Assembly (NCBI GenBank): GCA_905147135.1
Contig: LR990056.1
Coordinates: forward strand, 13,278,001 to 13,342,000
Direction of reading: 5' to 3'
DNA: 64,000 nt
DNA from: Blastobasis lacticolella
Lineage: Eukaryota > Arthropoda > Insecta > Lepidoptera > Blastobasidae
The position numbers and the translations under genes are program-made. The notes below the pieces were generated by a model, which was not told the origin of the DNA, made no database searches, and saw nothing but the letters and a program-made list of their open reading frames with translations. This document shows, piece by piece, positions 1 to 10,826 of this stretch (positions within the stretch are counted from its first letter, which is position 1; every line of letters begins with the position of its first letter).

Positions 1-79
1 GCGTCGCAGATCGCGCGGATTACATGCGCGTGTAGCTAGCGCAAGCAATATGCCCGAGCCGCTGAACCCGCTCACCACA

Positions 80-170
80 TTTTTTTATACCACAATGGTG
101 GCAAACAAGCTTTCGGCCTGCCTGGTCGTAAGCAGTCACCGCAGCCCTTGGAGCCTACCAGGGGCATCGC
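80..170 (-). repeat. LINE-like 3' end, family K
   Basis: Read on the minus strand this matches the plus-strand stretch at 54895-54992: both run from a GATGCCCCTGGTA-like start through GGCTGC, TGACTGCTTAC and AGCTTGTTTGCCACC to GTGGTATAAAAAA. The shared end in a short A run suggests a retroposon 3' terminus. The clade is not identified. The first 80 bases and 171-645 hold no supported gene; the overlapping short frames there are not protein-like. Confidence 0.5.
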
Positions 171-645
171 CCGCGCGCTGCGGCCCCGTAAAAATTTTTT
201 CACCCCTTTCCACGTGTCCGGAGTGCTCTTTTTGTGGTTATTTACCACCCCTTCGGAAAAATCTCCGTCAGTCGATACCTCGATCCGTGGAGAATCAGTT
301 CATCTGTACACACAGACACACACCTACACACATTACAGAGCCACAGATACACACCCCTCGTTTTTCATTCTTACCTACCTACTTTACATAATTTACCTAC
401 ACCCCCCAAAACAGTAGAACACCCACCCTGGTGTACCTTATGTCACGGGACTTCGACAATAAGGAATCCCATTGATCCATTGCCAGCTATTAGCGGTCGC
501 TGTGACGGATCGCGGTGATCATTCGCCCTTCTGCAGGTGGTCTTGGGGGCAGATGGATTTATTCGTACAATTACGCCTTTGTAACTTGTCACAAAATTTG
601 TTTTGGAAATTTGGGGGTTTTGGTTATTAAATATATAAAATATAA

Positions 646-780
646 ATATTCGTGGACAAATTTACACAGCGCCATCTAGCCCCAAACTAAGCAAAGCTTG
701 TACTATGGGTGCTAGATAACTGATTTACTACATAAATACTTTTTTTTTTAAATACATACTTATTATACATAAAACACCCA
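646..780 (-). repeat. SINE-B 3' portion
   Basis: Minus-strand copy of the SINE-B body: the AGATGGCGCTGTG and CAAGCTTTGCTTAG blocks and the TATAATAAGTATG block are all present in the same order as in the full copy at 31914-32157. The tRNA-like head is missing. Confidence 0.7.
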
Positions 781-2289
781 GGTAGGTAGGTTAGGTAGGG
801 ACTAGCAGTTTTTTAACGGACGAAGAAAGTTGTTAAGTTTGACGTTTGTGTCTTTGTGTCTGTAGAGGTGTGTGTCTGTTTCTGGCATCATAGATTAAGT
901 ACGGATAAACCAAATTCGATGCGGTTTTCTTTATTTGAAAGCCAGCTAATCGAGACGGTGCTTAGCTTTGTTTAATTGAAATTGGTTCAGTAGTTTAGAA
1001 AATATTTTAGTATTACTTAGTCCGTGGTTATCCGACTTTTTCTGTCGGTTAGGTTATTGGTTATTGCTAGCGTTTGACTTTGATAATTTCTGTAGTAATT
1101 TTATATAGTATTTTAACAATAAAATTACACGTAAGACAAACAAATGTCATACTGTTTAGGGTCACATTATCTGATATCTGATAATTAATTTCATTGCAAA
1201 AATACAATAGGTATTTGGCGGTGAAGATGGAAAAGGGTCACCTGACCGGGTGTTGTGGCCAGGGGGTTATATGCCGCGGAAGTTGACATCCTTCTCTAGC
1301 GTGATATAGGACGGTCAGCGCCATCTATGTACGATGCTTGCAAACATTGTGTTCGTGTACTTGTAACGTGAGTATCGTGGAGTTTCCCTTGGAGCGAAAG
1401 ATGTCGCTACAATTTTAGAGTACAGTTTTACGCTACAGCTATGGTAATACTAACAGAAGTTCGCCAAAACAAAATAGTTACATGGTAAAACAATTGTGCA
1501 TTCTGAAATAGACGACCACTCGACGACCAAATATAATACTGCAATTGTACACTCAAAAGCCGAAACAGATAAAGAAGAAATGCTCTCAGCTCACAGAAAT
1601 CGCACGCAGAAAATACTGGCTTCAAAAACTGAATGCACATGTATTCGCGCAATACGAAGCGAGGATAAAAGAGCAATTTAGCGCTAAAAATTCAATACTT
1701 TCCCCCGGCTGCGATGCGACAAGGGCGGAAAAAAAATATTAAAGCCGTATGGAAGACGTGCTTATGTACGAAACGGCAGCGGCTGTGAGGTTATGGGCCA
1801 AGTAAAAGGCAATGAGTTTTATGTGGTAATGCCACTCTTTAAAAAGGTTGGTGTTTATAGAATTAGCCATTTCGTTATATAAGTAATGGGATATTTCTCG
1901 TTAGTTTGTAGAATTTATAGTGTTTGAGATAACTTAAACTGAAACCAGTTCATGCATATAGTTCACTGATCCTTTGGTCATATTTTTCTGAGCCGTATTA
2001 ATAAGGTAAAGTTATCAACGAGTAAAAAGTTTAACTATAAAAACTTGGAAAGTTCTTTTGTTTTAATTTAGTAACCTGCAACCTAAATTTTTGGGATCAA
2101 ATATTGTTTACTCTTAGAAAAAATAAGTTAAAAACTATATTCTATAGAGCGTAGAGCTTTTTGTAGGTATGTAGTTATAGTGTAGTCTACCCCCCAATTA
2201 TACCTAAACAAGCGTAATCTTGATATTATAGAAATTTGGAATTAAGTATTTTATTAGAATGAAACGAATTTAAACGTCTAAAATTTGAA
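781..2289. other. no gene recognised
   Basis: AT-rich DNA. A short GGTAGGTA run lies at 779-796. Short frames between 1428 and 1742 on both strands overlap each other and show no family motif. Nothing else is supported. Confidence 0.6.
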
Positions 2290-2572
2290 CCTCAAACCTC
2301 ATTCCGCCGGCTCCTTTCCGTCATCAAAAAACACGATCCATTCCACGTATCATTCTATGTCGTGGATCTACCAGGTATCCGCACAAACCGCTTTAGTTCA
2401 ACCTTTCTATTGCATATGGCTGAAGAATGGAATACATTGACTGCGAGTGTATTCCCTGATCATTATAGGTAATCTGGACGCGTTCAAAGCTAGATAATGA
2501 ATAGGCTATCTCGACAGGCAATCTCCATCCCCGGCCGCATCGTTACTTACCACCAGCCAAGAAACAATCTTC
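2290..2572 (+). pseudogene. LINE ORF2 C-terminal remnant, family D
   Basis: Translating from about 2325 gives a run containing AEEWNTLTASVFPDHY, the pattern (W-N-x-L-P-x-S-V-F-P) seen at the extreme C terminus of Jockey/CR1-type LINE reverse transcriptases. A stop at TAG/TAA near 2468 and a frame change follow, then the nucleotide match to the family continues (GGACGCGTTCAAAGCTAG, AATAGGC, CCGCATCGTTACTTACCACCAG). The same region is seen less damaged at 58675-58823, and shorter pieces at 22355 and 56125. It is a dead fragment. Confidence 0.65.
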
Positions 2573-2800
2573 GAAAGTTGACGGTCAAAACGCCTGGTTT
2601 ATTAATAAACAGCATCTATAAAAATCCACACTGGTACTGACGAGTTATTACTTAGACCAAACAAGGTCAAACTTTTATGGCGCTCGCAGCACACAGCTCA
2701 ATGGAACTATTTTACTATCCAACTGCTCACGTAAAACTCGCTAAGAAACATCCGGTATTAAATGGCTTTGTTCCACGCAAAATATTTTACTACTTACTAT

Positions 2801-3123
2801 CATCTTGGCGGTAATATCCCGGTAGTGCTTTCGTGAACCAGAGCCCAGTGTCCGGCTTGACCATGATCCAGGACATTGGAGCGACTGCCATTTCACCTCC
2901 GTGACCCTGCCACCAGGGAAACCTGACCAGATTGGATCACGGTTACACATTCAGTCGCCTGAATGTGCAGGTTTCATCACGATGTTTTCGCTCACCGTAA
3001 GAGCATCGGTTAGTTTTCAACAAATGTACATAACTCAGAAAAGAGTCATTGGTACGTGGGATTCGAACCTGATATCTCCCGCTTACGAGTCGGATAACCT
3101 TACCACTCGGTCACTGACGGTCC
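2801..3123 (-). repeat. SINE-A copy, near full length
   Basis: Minus-strand SINE-A: on the plus strand it reads from CATCTTGGCG (tail side) through ATCCAGGA, GAGCGACTGCCAT, GATGTTTTCGCTCACCGTAAG to the tRNA-like head (ATTCGAACC box B complement, ACTCGGTCACTGACG box A side). It carries several point changes and a short internal deletion after GGACATTGGAG compared with the intact copy at 35127-35498. Confidence 0.8.
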
Positions 3124-3616
3124 GTTTTTAAGACCCGTTCTCAACCCATAACACTCCACTGCAGGACTAAGAGCCTCTCTTACGAAAGCGGTTGGAGATC
3201 GCAGTGTTATAAATATAACAATGGAAAACGCTGCTGCCCATTTTCCAGCCGACGGGGACTAGATCTTTTGCCTCGAAAACATTAGTCGCCTTGTACGACA
3301 ACACGAGTGTAAGGGGTTGGTGCTATTCTACTCTGCCGGATACTACACGCCATTAAGATACATAGGTACAGTATGAATCTAGAAAACGGCTATGAAATTG
3401 CTATGTACGGGTTACGGGGCAGATTAATCGTCTCAGGCATAACAAATCAGGCTTTGTATTGCAATATTGTTACCAAGTTTATATTTCATCATTGCGACCA
3501 AGAATGTTTCTTAGAGAATCGCACTGTGATACTCACACGATGATTTGAGACACACAATTTAATACAGTTACAGACAAATACAATGGCAGTATCAGTATAC
3601 TTCAGACTTCAAATTT
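3124..3616. other. no gene recognised
   Basis: AT-rich sequence between a SINE and an inverted-repeat element. No reading frame, RNA or repeat that I can name. Confidence 0.5.
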
Positions 3617-3782
3617 ATAATACCAAGGGGTACCGTATGCATGTGCTCGTGATAACAAACAACTGTTACTATCGCACCAACTGTGAAATCGCAAAAAAAC
3701 GAGTTACATACATTTTGGCAGGACTAGTTTTAAAAGTATGAAACAGCTAATTTTTTTCTTAGTCGGTACCCCTTGATATTAT
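3617..3782. mobile_element. short inverted-repeat element (MITE-like)
   Basis: The left end ATACCAAGGGGTACCG (about 3619-3634) is mirrored at the right end as CGGTACCCCTTGATAT (3764-3779), one mismatch in 16. There is no coding capacity. Its middle (CTCGTGATAACAAACAAC, GCACCA, GAAATCGCAAAAAA) is also found near 17560-17620 and, more diverged, at 17352-17398, so this is a dispersed family. Superfamily is unknown. Confidence 0.55.
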
Positions 3783-3827
3783 GAGTTAGAAGTTACACTT
3801 CATTACAAATAGGTATTTAGATTAGTA

Positions 3828-4200
3828 TCTAATAATAATAATAATAATAATATCTTTATTGACAAGACAACAGTGGTCCATTTGTTGTTAGTAAATCATA
3901 GTCTATGTTAGCAAAATTTATAATAACTATGTCATAAAATTATTGAATTAATCATTTTCTAATATAATATTTTAAGCCTAGATAGCGTCCGCTGCGTGAG
4001 TACCCACATGACAGGACTCTCAACTTTGTCAGCTATGCATTTCAGGAGGCTGTTACCGCTGGCGCGTACTCTGCTCACTAGCGACGCAGTTTTCTTGCGC
4101 CAGGTGGCATCGAAACCGTCCGCGCGCGCCTCGGCAAACATAGCAGACGCACTGCAGAAACGCGGCAGCCGTAACAATACTACTAATGAGGTTAATTTGA
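3828..4200 (-). pseudogene. LINE 3' end with short C-terminal frame
   Basis: On the minus strand a 72-codon frame (4177 to 3959) leads into an AT-rich 3' region that ends with a TTA/ATT microsatellite (TAATAATAATAA on the plus strand at 3830-3852) next to an AATAAAGATA signal. A frame running into a 3' UTR with a simple-repeat tail is typical of non-LTR retrotransposons. The peptide (contains RKKTASLVSRVRASGNSLLK) has no motif I can assign, so the LINE call rests mainly on the tail. Confidence 0.4.
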
Positions 4201-4383
4201 AATGTAGGGGGACATGGTCACGTCTCTATACAATTCTCAGGGAAAGACTCTGATTAACACCCATTATCAGTGTTGCCCACTTATCAGTATAGAAAAAAGT
4301 GAGTAATCTATGTTACCTCGCATTAAAAACGACCCCGTTATCAAAAGATCATACATTAAAAAAAACAGAAGTGATGTACCTCA

Positions 4384-4449
4384 TCATCTTGGCGTTAATG
4401 TCCCGGTTGTGCTCTCGAGAACGAGGGCCTGGGGTCCACCTTGACCATC
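4384..4449 (-). repeat. SINE-A tail fragment
   Basis: CATCTTGGCGTTAATGTCCC followed by GGTTGTGCTCTCG and GGGGTCCACCTTGACCAT, the 3' terminal 65 bases of SINE-A in minus orientation. The rest is absent. Confidence 0.75.
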
Positions 4450-5364
4450 CACAGAACTGATTTACTTATATAGCCACAATCTGCCGTTATAAACTTAACA
4501 ATAAAGATGTCGAAGACCGAATAAAGTGGACCAAGAGGAATAAGGCCATATACTAAGTGCATCTGCACTTAACATCATTTGAGAAGGCAGTCGAATACCT
4601 GACTATTTCCTATAAAAAAAAGAGAGTGCAACCGGTACATAACGCAAGATGATAATGACGAGTCAGAATCGAACGTCACAACTAAAACTCTAAACGAGTT
4701 ACAATAAATTGCAAGGTAATTGTTTTATCATCTCTAGATCAACATCTTGTGTCAGTCAACATTGGCCTTCCATATCAAAAGTTTCAAGTTTTAAAATAAT
4801 TGGAGCTTCTAATCCTTAGATTTTGATTTCGGCCGAAGGTTGTGACGACAGCTGATTAATTATTGGCTTCGGCTTCGGTTTCGGCCAGAAATTAACCTTC
4901 GGTCGGACTTTACCTAACACAAAGAAATACCGTGTGCAGCTTATATTTGTTCAAATGTCCTTACTGTAATAGTATTAGTAGTAACACGAAAATATTTTCG
5001 GTTATAGGTTTATGCCCGGTTTCACTAAACTTTAGGCGACGCCTAAATAGATTTCAGATATTCCTTATGATAGACTCACTAAGTACCTCTTATTTATTTG
5101 ATACCGAATTTGTGACGCCTGAATGCTTGGGCACATTTTAACGCGAAGTATCTCACAAAAGCGCTCCATATAAATGAAGTTTGATCATAATTTCTAAATT
5201 AGGCAATCAAAGCTGTTTTATAGACGTGGTTCGGAAACCCTTAAATATGTCTGTGGTTTATTATAGCGTTTCAAAGTTGCACTGTTTGTATTGATATCAT
5301 AAAACCCATGTAACTTTGAAAAAATATATTTTGACCAATATCTGACAAACCACACACATATATA
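4450..5364. other. no gene; TTCGG-rich repeat at 4832-4905
   Basis: Mostly AT-rich. The stretch 4832-4905 contains repeated TTCGGC/TTCGGT units on both strands (TTCGGCTTCGGTTTCGGCC at about 4866), a local low-complexity patch. The 69-codon frame at 4932 shows no family feature. Confidence 0.45.
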
Positions 5365-5760
5365 TTGGTTACACATTTTAAGGGTATGTTCCGGGTTTCC
5401 TACTGCGTACCTTTGTTGACTAGTAGCCCGATATTTCGACACGGTTGCATGCATCATGGTCACGGGACGACTGGAGAGCTGCGAGCGCGAAATGCGGGTA
5501 GATCGACTTCGGCCGTTTTATCGCTAACCAACATCGTCCGGGGTGTCCTGGACGGTGGCCACTTTCCATCAGGTGGACCGTCCGCGCGTGTACCTCCCTA
5601 GGCAATTAAGAAGGACGTGATTCAGAAACCAATATATAACATAATGTTTTAAAATATCGGGTACGAGTTTGGTCACGGGACGACTATGCAAATGCGACGA
5701 AATATCGGGCTACTCGTCAACAAAGTTACGCCGTGAGAAACCCGGAACATACCTTTAAAA
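5365..5760. mobile_element. foldback/MITE-like element, family M
   Basis: The left arm (TTTAAGGGTATGTTCCGGG, then GTACCTTTGTTGACTAGTAG, CCCGATATTTCG at 5374-5438) is mirrored by the right arm (CGAAATATCGGGCTACTCG, CAACAAAGTTACG, CCCGGAACATACCTTTAA at 5698-5758). Two relatives lie at 54526-54662 and 57797-57965 and share the GATATTTCG / TTGCATGC / CATGGTCACG core. The middle contains a piece of the family C retroposon end (5538-5584). No protein is encoded; frames here are mirror images of the repeat. Confidence 0.7.
5538..5584 (+). repeat. family C retroposon 3' fragment
   Basis: ACGGTGGCCACTTTCCATC and AGGTGGACCG match the GGCGGTGACCACTTTCCATC / AGGTGGCCCG block of the family C ends at 15640 and 43509, here inside the family M inverted repeat. 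Confidence 0.5.
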
Positions 5761-6247
5761 CATCATAAAAATATACATTTACTCTAAACCATCTTCCGTA
5801 TCTGATTTCCAGTTCTTCTTACAACTTGAACACCAGTTCTCGAGCTCTTCCACTGATGTATCAGCCCGGTTCCTCAGGTCATGGAGGCGAGAGAGTACAC
5901 GGTGTGATGCACATATTCCTTCGCTTGCATGGCCTGAGGAGCTAAGCACCACAGCTACCGGCATCTCTTCTTGGCTTGATGTTCTGGTTTAATTAAATAA
6001 CGTACAATGCCACAAATTTTCCTGTACCCGGGTGGACGTCTCTGTCATGTAAACGGGTAGTGATGGTTTTGGGAGTGATATACATTTTTATTCATATCCA
6101 GTTTTGGCCATCGGTTCAGATAAGTTTGTGGCTCCGTACGTTATATCTTTTTCAAAGAAACGACAGCGTCACCGCGTGAAACAAAGTCATTACAATACTG
6201 ATTTAGTAGTTTAGATACATGAAAGTACTTATAAATCTAAAGTAAGT
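5761..6247. other. no gene recognised
   Basis: A 61-codon minus frame at 5779-5964 (peptide with HRVLSRLHDLRNRADTSVEE) looks somewhat protein-like but has no recognisable domain and no clear splice context. Otherwise featureless. Confidence 0.4.
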
Positions 6248-6842
6248 CAAAAACCGGCCAAATGCGAGCCGAACTCGTATAAAGGGTTCCGTATCTTAAG
6301 TGACCATAACCAGCAACAACGTTTTTCGTCAATTCTGTAATTCGTCAAATTTTAATAAATTCGAAAATACGGACCTGAAACAAATATGGATGGATACTCT
6401 CTAAAATCATGTGTGAAGCATTAAAATGGCCGCCCACTTAGGTATGTGTGTGTGTGCTTTGACACTGTCACTGACATGATAGCGCGGTACCGCGGCACAA
6501 AATCAAACAAAATGGCGGCGGATTGTAAGACCTGGTGTCTGTGTGTATGTAGATCATGTAGAGCAAAATAAAGTGTCAATAAATTGTCACATTTTGCATG
6601 CTTCACTGCTCTTTAGTGTAGAATGGTATACGTATTTTTATCAGGTCCGTATTCGTAACATTGTAGCCCGAGTCCGACTTATGCTTGAACGGTTTTTAGT
6701 ACTACGTTGTTATACTTTGGTATTAGCATACGCGCTGTCACGATCCGAAGATACAGGCCTGTGACAGACAGACGAACGGATGGACAGACAGCGGAGGCTT
6801 AGTAGTGGGCACCTTTTTTACCCTTCGGGTTCGGAACCCACA
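6248..6842 (+). repeat. dispersed repeat ending in GGGTTCCG motifs, family E
   Basis: Begins AAAACCGGCCAAATGCGAGC and AAGGGTTCCGTATC, ends CGCTGTCACGATCC, GACAGACAGACG, GCGGAGGCTTAGTAGTGGGC and CCCTTCGGGTTCGGAACCC. From general knowledge this start/end combination is a very common lepidopteran repeat. A GT microsatellite lies near 6440-6455. No coding frame; autonomous partner unknown. Confidence 0.55.
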
Positions 6843-8820
6843 CACATTTATGTACCTTATACATAAGATACCGATCACAATATGAAGTAGGTAGTAAGTA
6901 GGACGTAGGTCACAAAGTATTGTGAAGTAGGTGTTTATTGAGAATATGATCGCTTTTATAGTTTATTTTGACACGAACTGTACTATTACAGTAATAGTAC
7001 CTGTCTTGTTCATTTTAATAGTTTTAATTATTGGGTCCTTACCGTCCTTAGTAATGACGGAAACTGTAATTTTCATACAAGCAACTTTTTTAATTTACGG
7101 GAAACTTTATAGGTACAATCATATAACATTAACTAACTGGTGCCTTCAATTTTTTTGTGATAGCTACCCATTTAAAGAAGCAAATGTGACGAAATCAGAA
7201 AGAGGTATTTTCTATTCTTATAAAAAAAAATAACAAGAAAATATTTTTTATTTAATTTCAGTGACCTATCGGCATCTAAAAATACTATATTTTTTAATAA
7301 ATATCGAAAGTATTAGATATGATATGTTTTGTAGAATTAAAAATATTGTAACAAATATAGACCTGCTTGCAAAGCAAACGCCAATTTTATTGTTAAGGAT
7401 CCGATATTATCCAAGCCAACATCACACCACACTCATCAGACAATATAAGATCAACCAACTTATCTGTGAACTGACATTTGTCGCCACTGTCGCAATCAAA
7501 CCTATTCTATTGTCAGTGTCTATGTAGACACTGACAATAGAATGACTTCTCAACCTGGCACCCGTAGTTCCTAACTTCGCCATTTCACAAATAACTTGGT
7601 TGCACTGTCCGGGCCTCTAATTACGATTGCCCAGGGTTGCCCACTTAGCATTTGATTTATGGCCCGATCTGGCCGGCATAGACATTGGAATTGTAATGTT
7701 GAGGATTATGCGGGTAGTCGGCCAAATCCGCCGAATTTGTGACCTCGAATTGGGGGTAGTTGGGCCAAATTGGCAGGTCAGGCCTAAGCTGCTTTGAAAG
7801 GAATTTTTTTACTGGAAACTTTTAAAAAGATGTGTCGGGTGTTCTGGCAAAAATGCTGTCAAAATATTTTTAATGAACATGCAAATTGTATGTTTGATCA
7901 CCGGGTGTCGTACAGTTAGTCACCGGGTGTTGTCCACAAACTTATCTGATCCCGCGGCCATAATTGGAACTAAGTGTCGGCATTTTGAAGTGTCGTTTTG
8001 TTGTCAACAACAACGCCGCCGTTGCCGGGTATAAAATAAGTTTATGGCACTTTATATGGCAACTATGTCGTAGAAAGAGCAGCAAATGAGCAGCAGCAGC
8101 GTTTCTGTCGAGTATTTTAAAATTCGATATCATACCCGCTGGTAAGAGTGGAGCGTCCATTAAATCGGTGTTGTAAACTGCTGTTTTCGGGTCCAATTTG
8201 CGGAAGTACCTATTACTAATCTTAACGGTTCTAATAATATATTTTTGGGATGCTGAATCCGACTTTCAGGTTCTCAGGATTCACAAAAAATTGAAAATAA
8301 AAAATTTGAGCTTACGGTTATCTCAATATCGGTGCGTTAGTTCTACGGAAATATGGTTTAATACTAAAATAAACCATATAAAATTCTTTACAACTTTCAC
8401 TCTGGCCACTTGTCAAAGTTCGTACTATCTCCCACCTTATACTCTGGTCACTTGTTCGTACAATCGTACTATCTCACACCGTATTTTCATAGCTTTGCAA
8501 CCCTTAAAAATGTTGCAAAGCAAAGGCAGAACACACCACTTACAACCTCCATAAAATTAATAACCGAACCTTCAATTACGTACACCGGAAACTAGATCAC
8601 TTACGTCTGAATTAATTATACCGAATTTAATATTTAAGACAGCACTAAATGTAAGGCTTTAATTACGAAATCGGGTGCTACTCCGGCTCATATTTGCATA
8701 AATTCACATCCTACAGCGCTTACGCACTGTGTTCAATTTGACTCCGCGAAAATATGATTTAGTATACAGTTGATCAAACCTGATTATATTTATAATGGAT
8801 CAAGTAAGTTTTTAGCGTTG
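6843..8820. other. no gene recognised
   Basis: AT-rich. The frames at 6931-7233 and 7261-7527 are hydrophobic or low-complexity translations of AT-rich DNA with no homology cue. The ACCGGGTGT motif occurs twice at 7900-7935. The only striking structure is the palindrome at 7504-7543. Confidence 0.5.
7504..7543. repeat. 40-bp perfect palindrome
   Basis: ATTCTATTGTCAGTGTCTA is followed after two bases (TG) by its exact reverse complement. The 19-bp stem has no mismatch. It could be a remnant inverted repeat of a transposon, or a hairpin if transcribed. Confidence 0.9.
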
Positions 8821-9172
8821 AGAGCGTCGGTTGCCGAGCAGTTAGAGTATCCGACTCGTAAGTCAGAGGTCCCGAGTTCGAATCCCTCGCCGGCCATGTA
8901 CCAATGACTGTTTTCTGAGTTATGTACATCAGTTGAATACTAACCGATGCTCTTACGGTGAGGGAAAACATCGTGATGTAACCTGCACATTCAGGCGACT
9001 GGATGTGTAACCATGATCCAATCTGGTCAGGTTCCCCTGGTAGCAGAGTCATGGAGGTCAGGGGGCAGTCGCTCCACTGTAATTACCTGCCAAATCCTGG
9101 TTCATAGTCAAGGCGGACCCCGGGCCCTCGTGCGCGTGAGCACTAATGGGACATTAACGCCAAGTGATGATT
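8821..9172 (+). repeat. SINE-A copy, near full length
   Basis: tRNA-like head with box A-like TTGCCGAGCAGTTAGAGT and box B GAGTTCGAATCC, then the SINE-A body (TGTACCAATGACTG, GATGCTCTTACGGTGAGGG, AACATCGTGATG, CCAATCTGGTCAGGTTCCCC) and the tail GGACATTAACGCCAAG. Target duplication is not evident. Confidence 0.85.
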
Positions 9173-9179
9173 ACGATAA

Positions 9180-9290
9180 AAAATATATATGTATGTACTT
9201 TATCAGTTTTCTGGCACCCATACCACAAGCTTTGCTTACTTTGGGGCTAGATGGCGATGTGTGTATTGTCGTAGTATATTTATTTATTTA
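9180..9290 (+). repeat. SINE-B tail fragment
   Basis: TATCAGTTTTCTGGCACCCA, CACAAGCTTTGCTTAC and GGGGCTAGATGGCGATGTG followed by TATTTATTTATTT, the 3' part of SINE-B. It lies immediately after a SINE-A tail. Confidence 0.65.
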
Positions 9291-9585
9291 CGTTATCAAA
9301 AAGTGTTATCTCATCTTAAGGAATACAAAGCCAACTGCATGTTAACGGTAATATTCTTTATTCATTTCTATTTATACAAAAATAGCGAACGAAAACACGG
9401 CGAACGTAATACAAATGAAATTCGCGTCAACATTAGTATGCTACGACATTGCTACGGCGTAGCAGCTGTAGCGAAACCGTAGCCCTCGTAGGAGAATTCT
9501 ATGCTTCCCACTCTGTTTTAAAATGTATTTAATTTTCACAGAAAGAAAATGTTATTAGGACACTATGCATGTAAAAACAAATGTG

Positions 9586-9728
9586 TAGGCGCTGTCCTAA
9601 TTGGCGACGGTCTTGCGACCATGATCGTACGACGGACGTCGGCCGACCACTGTCTAGGAGACACTAAAATCGCCCGTCGCACGATCACGGTCGTACGTTG
9701 TGACAGTTGCCAATTAGGACACCGCCTT
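9586..9728. mobile_element. 143-bp hairpin MITE
   Basis: The left arm GGCGCTGTCCTAATTGGCGA pairs with the right arm TTGCCAATTAGGACACCGCC; imperfect pairing continues inward (GACCATGATCGTACGACGG against CGTCGCACGATCACGGTCG). Arms are about 50 bp, so nearly the whole element can fold. Edges are TA/TTA. The 86-codon frame across it is an artefact of the repeat. Confidence 0.7.
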
Positions 9729-9867
9729 AGTATGTTGCGCTTTAACTCAGTAGGAAGCGATGTTGTTCGTGGGGTCCGGATTGCGCTTAGAGATGGACGA
9801 TTGTTTTAAAACGAACAATCAAACTATTCCAATTTATTCGATATTGGTTTCAGAGCAACGTGTTATA

Positions 9868-9985
9868 GAGGTGGGCAACGCATTGGCGATACTCTTGGTG
9901 TTGCTAATGTCTATAGGCAGTGGTGACCACTTTTCATCAGGTGGCCCGCTTGCCTGTTTGCCTGCCGTATGAAATTAAAAAAATT
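9868..9985 (+). repeat. family C retroposon 3' end
   Basis: GAGGTGGGCAACGCATTGGC, TGGTGTTGCTAATGTC, GTGACCACTTTTCATC and AGGTGGCCCGCTTGCCTG, ending in an A-rich tail (AAATTAAAAAAATTAAAAAT). Five-prime truncated, more diverged than the copies at 15640 and 43509. Confidence 0.65.
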
Positions 9986-10818
9986 AAAAATTGAAATGTT
10001 CCTTTAAAAATTTCATTCAAATGAAGGGTAAATTGGCCGTATAGTAATCGACAGAGTAGAATAGCATCAATCCCTTACACTTGTGGGTGTCGTATAAGGC
10101 GACTAACGTTTTTGACGCAAAAGATGGAGTCTTCGTAGGCTGGAAAATGGGAAGCTTTGTTTTTTTATACTTTCTTTTCTTACGACTTTTTACAATATAT
10201 AATATCACTTCCATGTGCCACTGCATTTAATCTGTCTATTCAAACTCAGTTAGCGTTCTATCCTATCCACGCCGCTCGGACAAACGACCCCGTATTAAAA
10301 GCGCTGCAGTCATATCCACTGGCTATGAAATTGGTCGGTATATCAAGTTGGCTAGATTTTCTAGGATTTTTTTCTTTTGATATTGAATAAATTACTTCTT
10401 GAGTTATTATGGAAGTTAATCTTTCTTGTCTACTGGGTTGAATATATGACAAATAAAAGTATGGACAGCAAAACTTGATGTTGCAAATAGTCGCGATTTC
10501 TTTTAATTCATCTTGTCGTTATTGTCCCGGTTGTGTTTCCGCGCGCCAGAACTCGGGGTCCGCTTTAACCATAATACACAAAACTTCTTTTTTTAATCGT
10601 CAGGGGGAGGAGAAGGAAGAGTTGTGAGCTTTGAACACCACGTCCAAACCTATCACATTTAATCATATTACACAAGTTTCAACACTTTAGTAATTTTATT
10701 ATCTGAAAGCTAGAATGACTGAACTTCCTTCACCTATACCTCGGCCATCATTATTTGGATAGGATTCAGTACGTAAGCGCCATTCCCAGGAACATTCCTG
10801 TACTTAGTAATACCCGCC
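9986..10818. other. no gene recognised
   Basis: AT-rich spacer holding a short SINE-A tail piece (10508-10575, minus: CATCTTGTCGTTATTGTCCC then GGGGTCCGCTTTAACCAT). The short frames at 10017-10452 show no motif. Confidence 0.5.
10508..10575 (-). repeat. SINE-A tail fragment
   Basis: Diverged 3' end of SINE-A in minus orientation, followed by a T run and a GA-rich stretch (GGGGGAGGAGAAGGAAGAG). Confidence 0.65.
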
Positions 10819-10826
10819 GTTACAGC

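Noticed and set aside
6931..7527. Two frames of 100 and 88 codons
   Set aside because: AT-rich sequence with low-complexity translation; similar blocks occur at 21700-22100, so more likely an old repeat.
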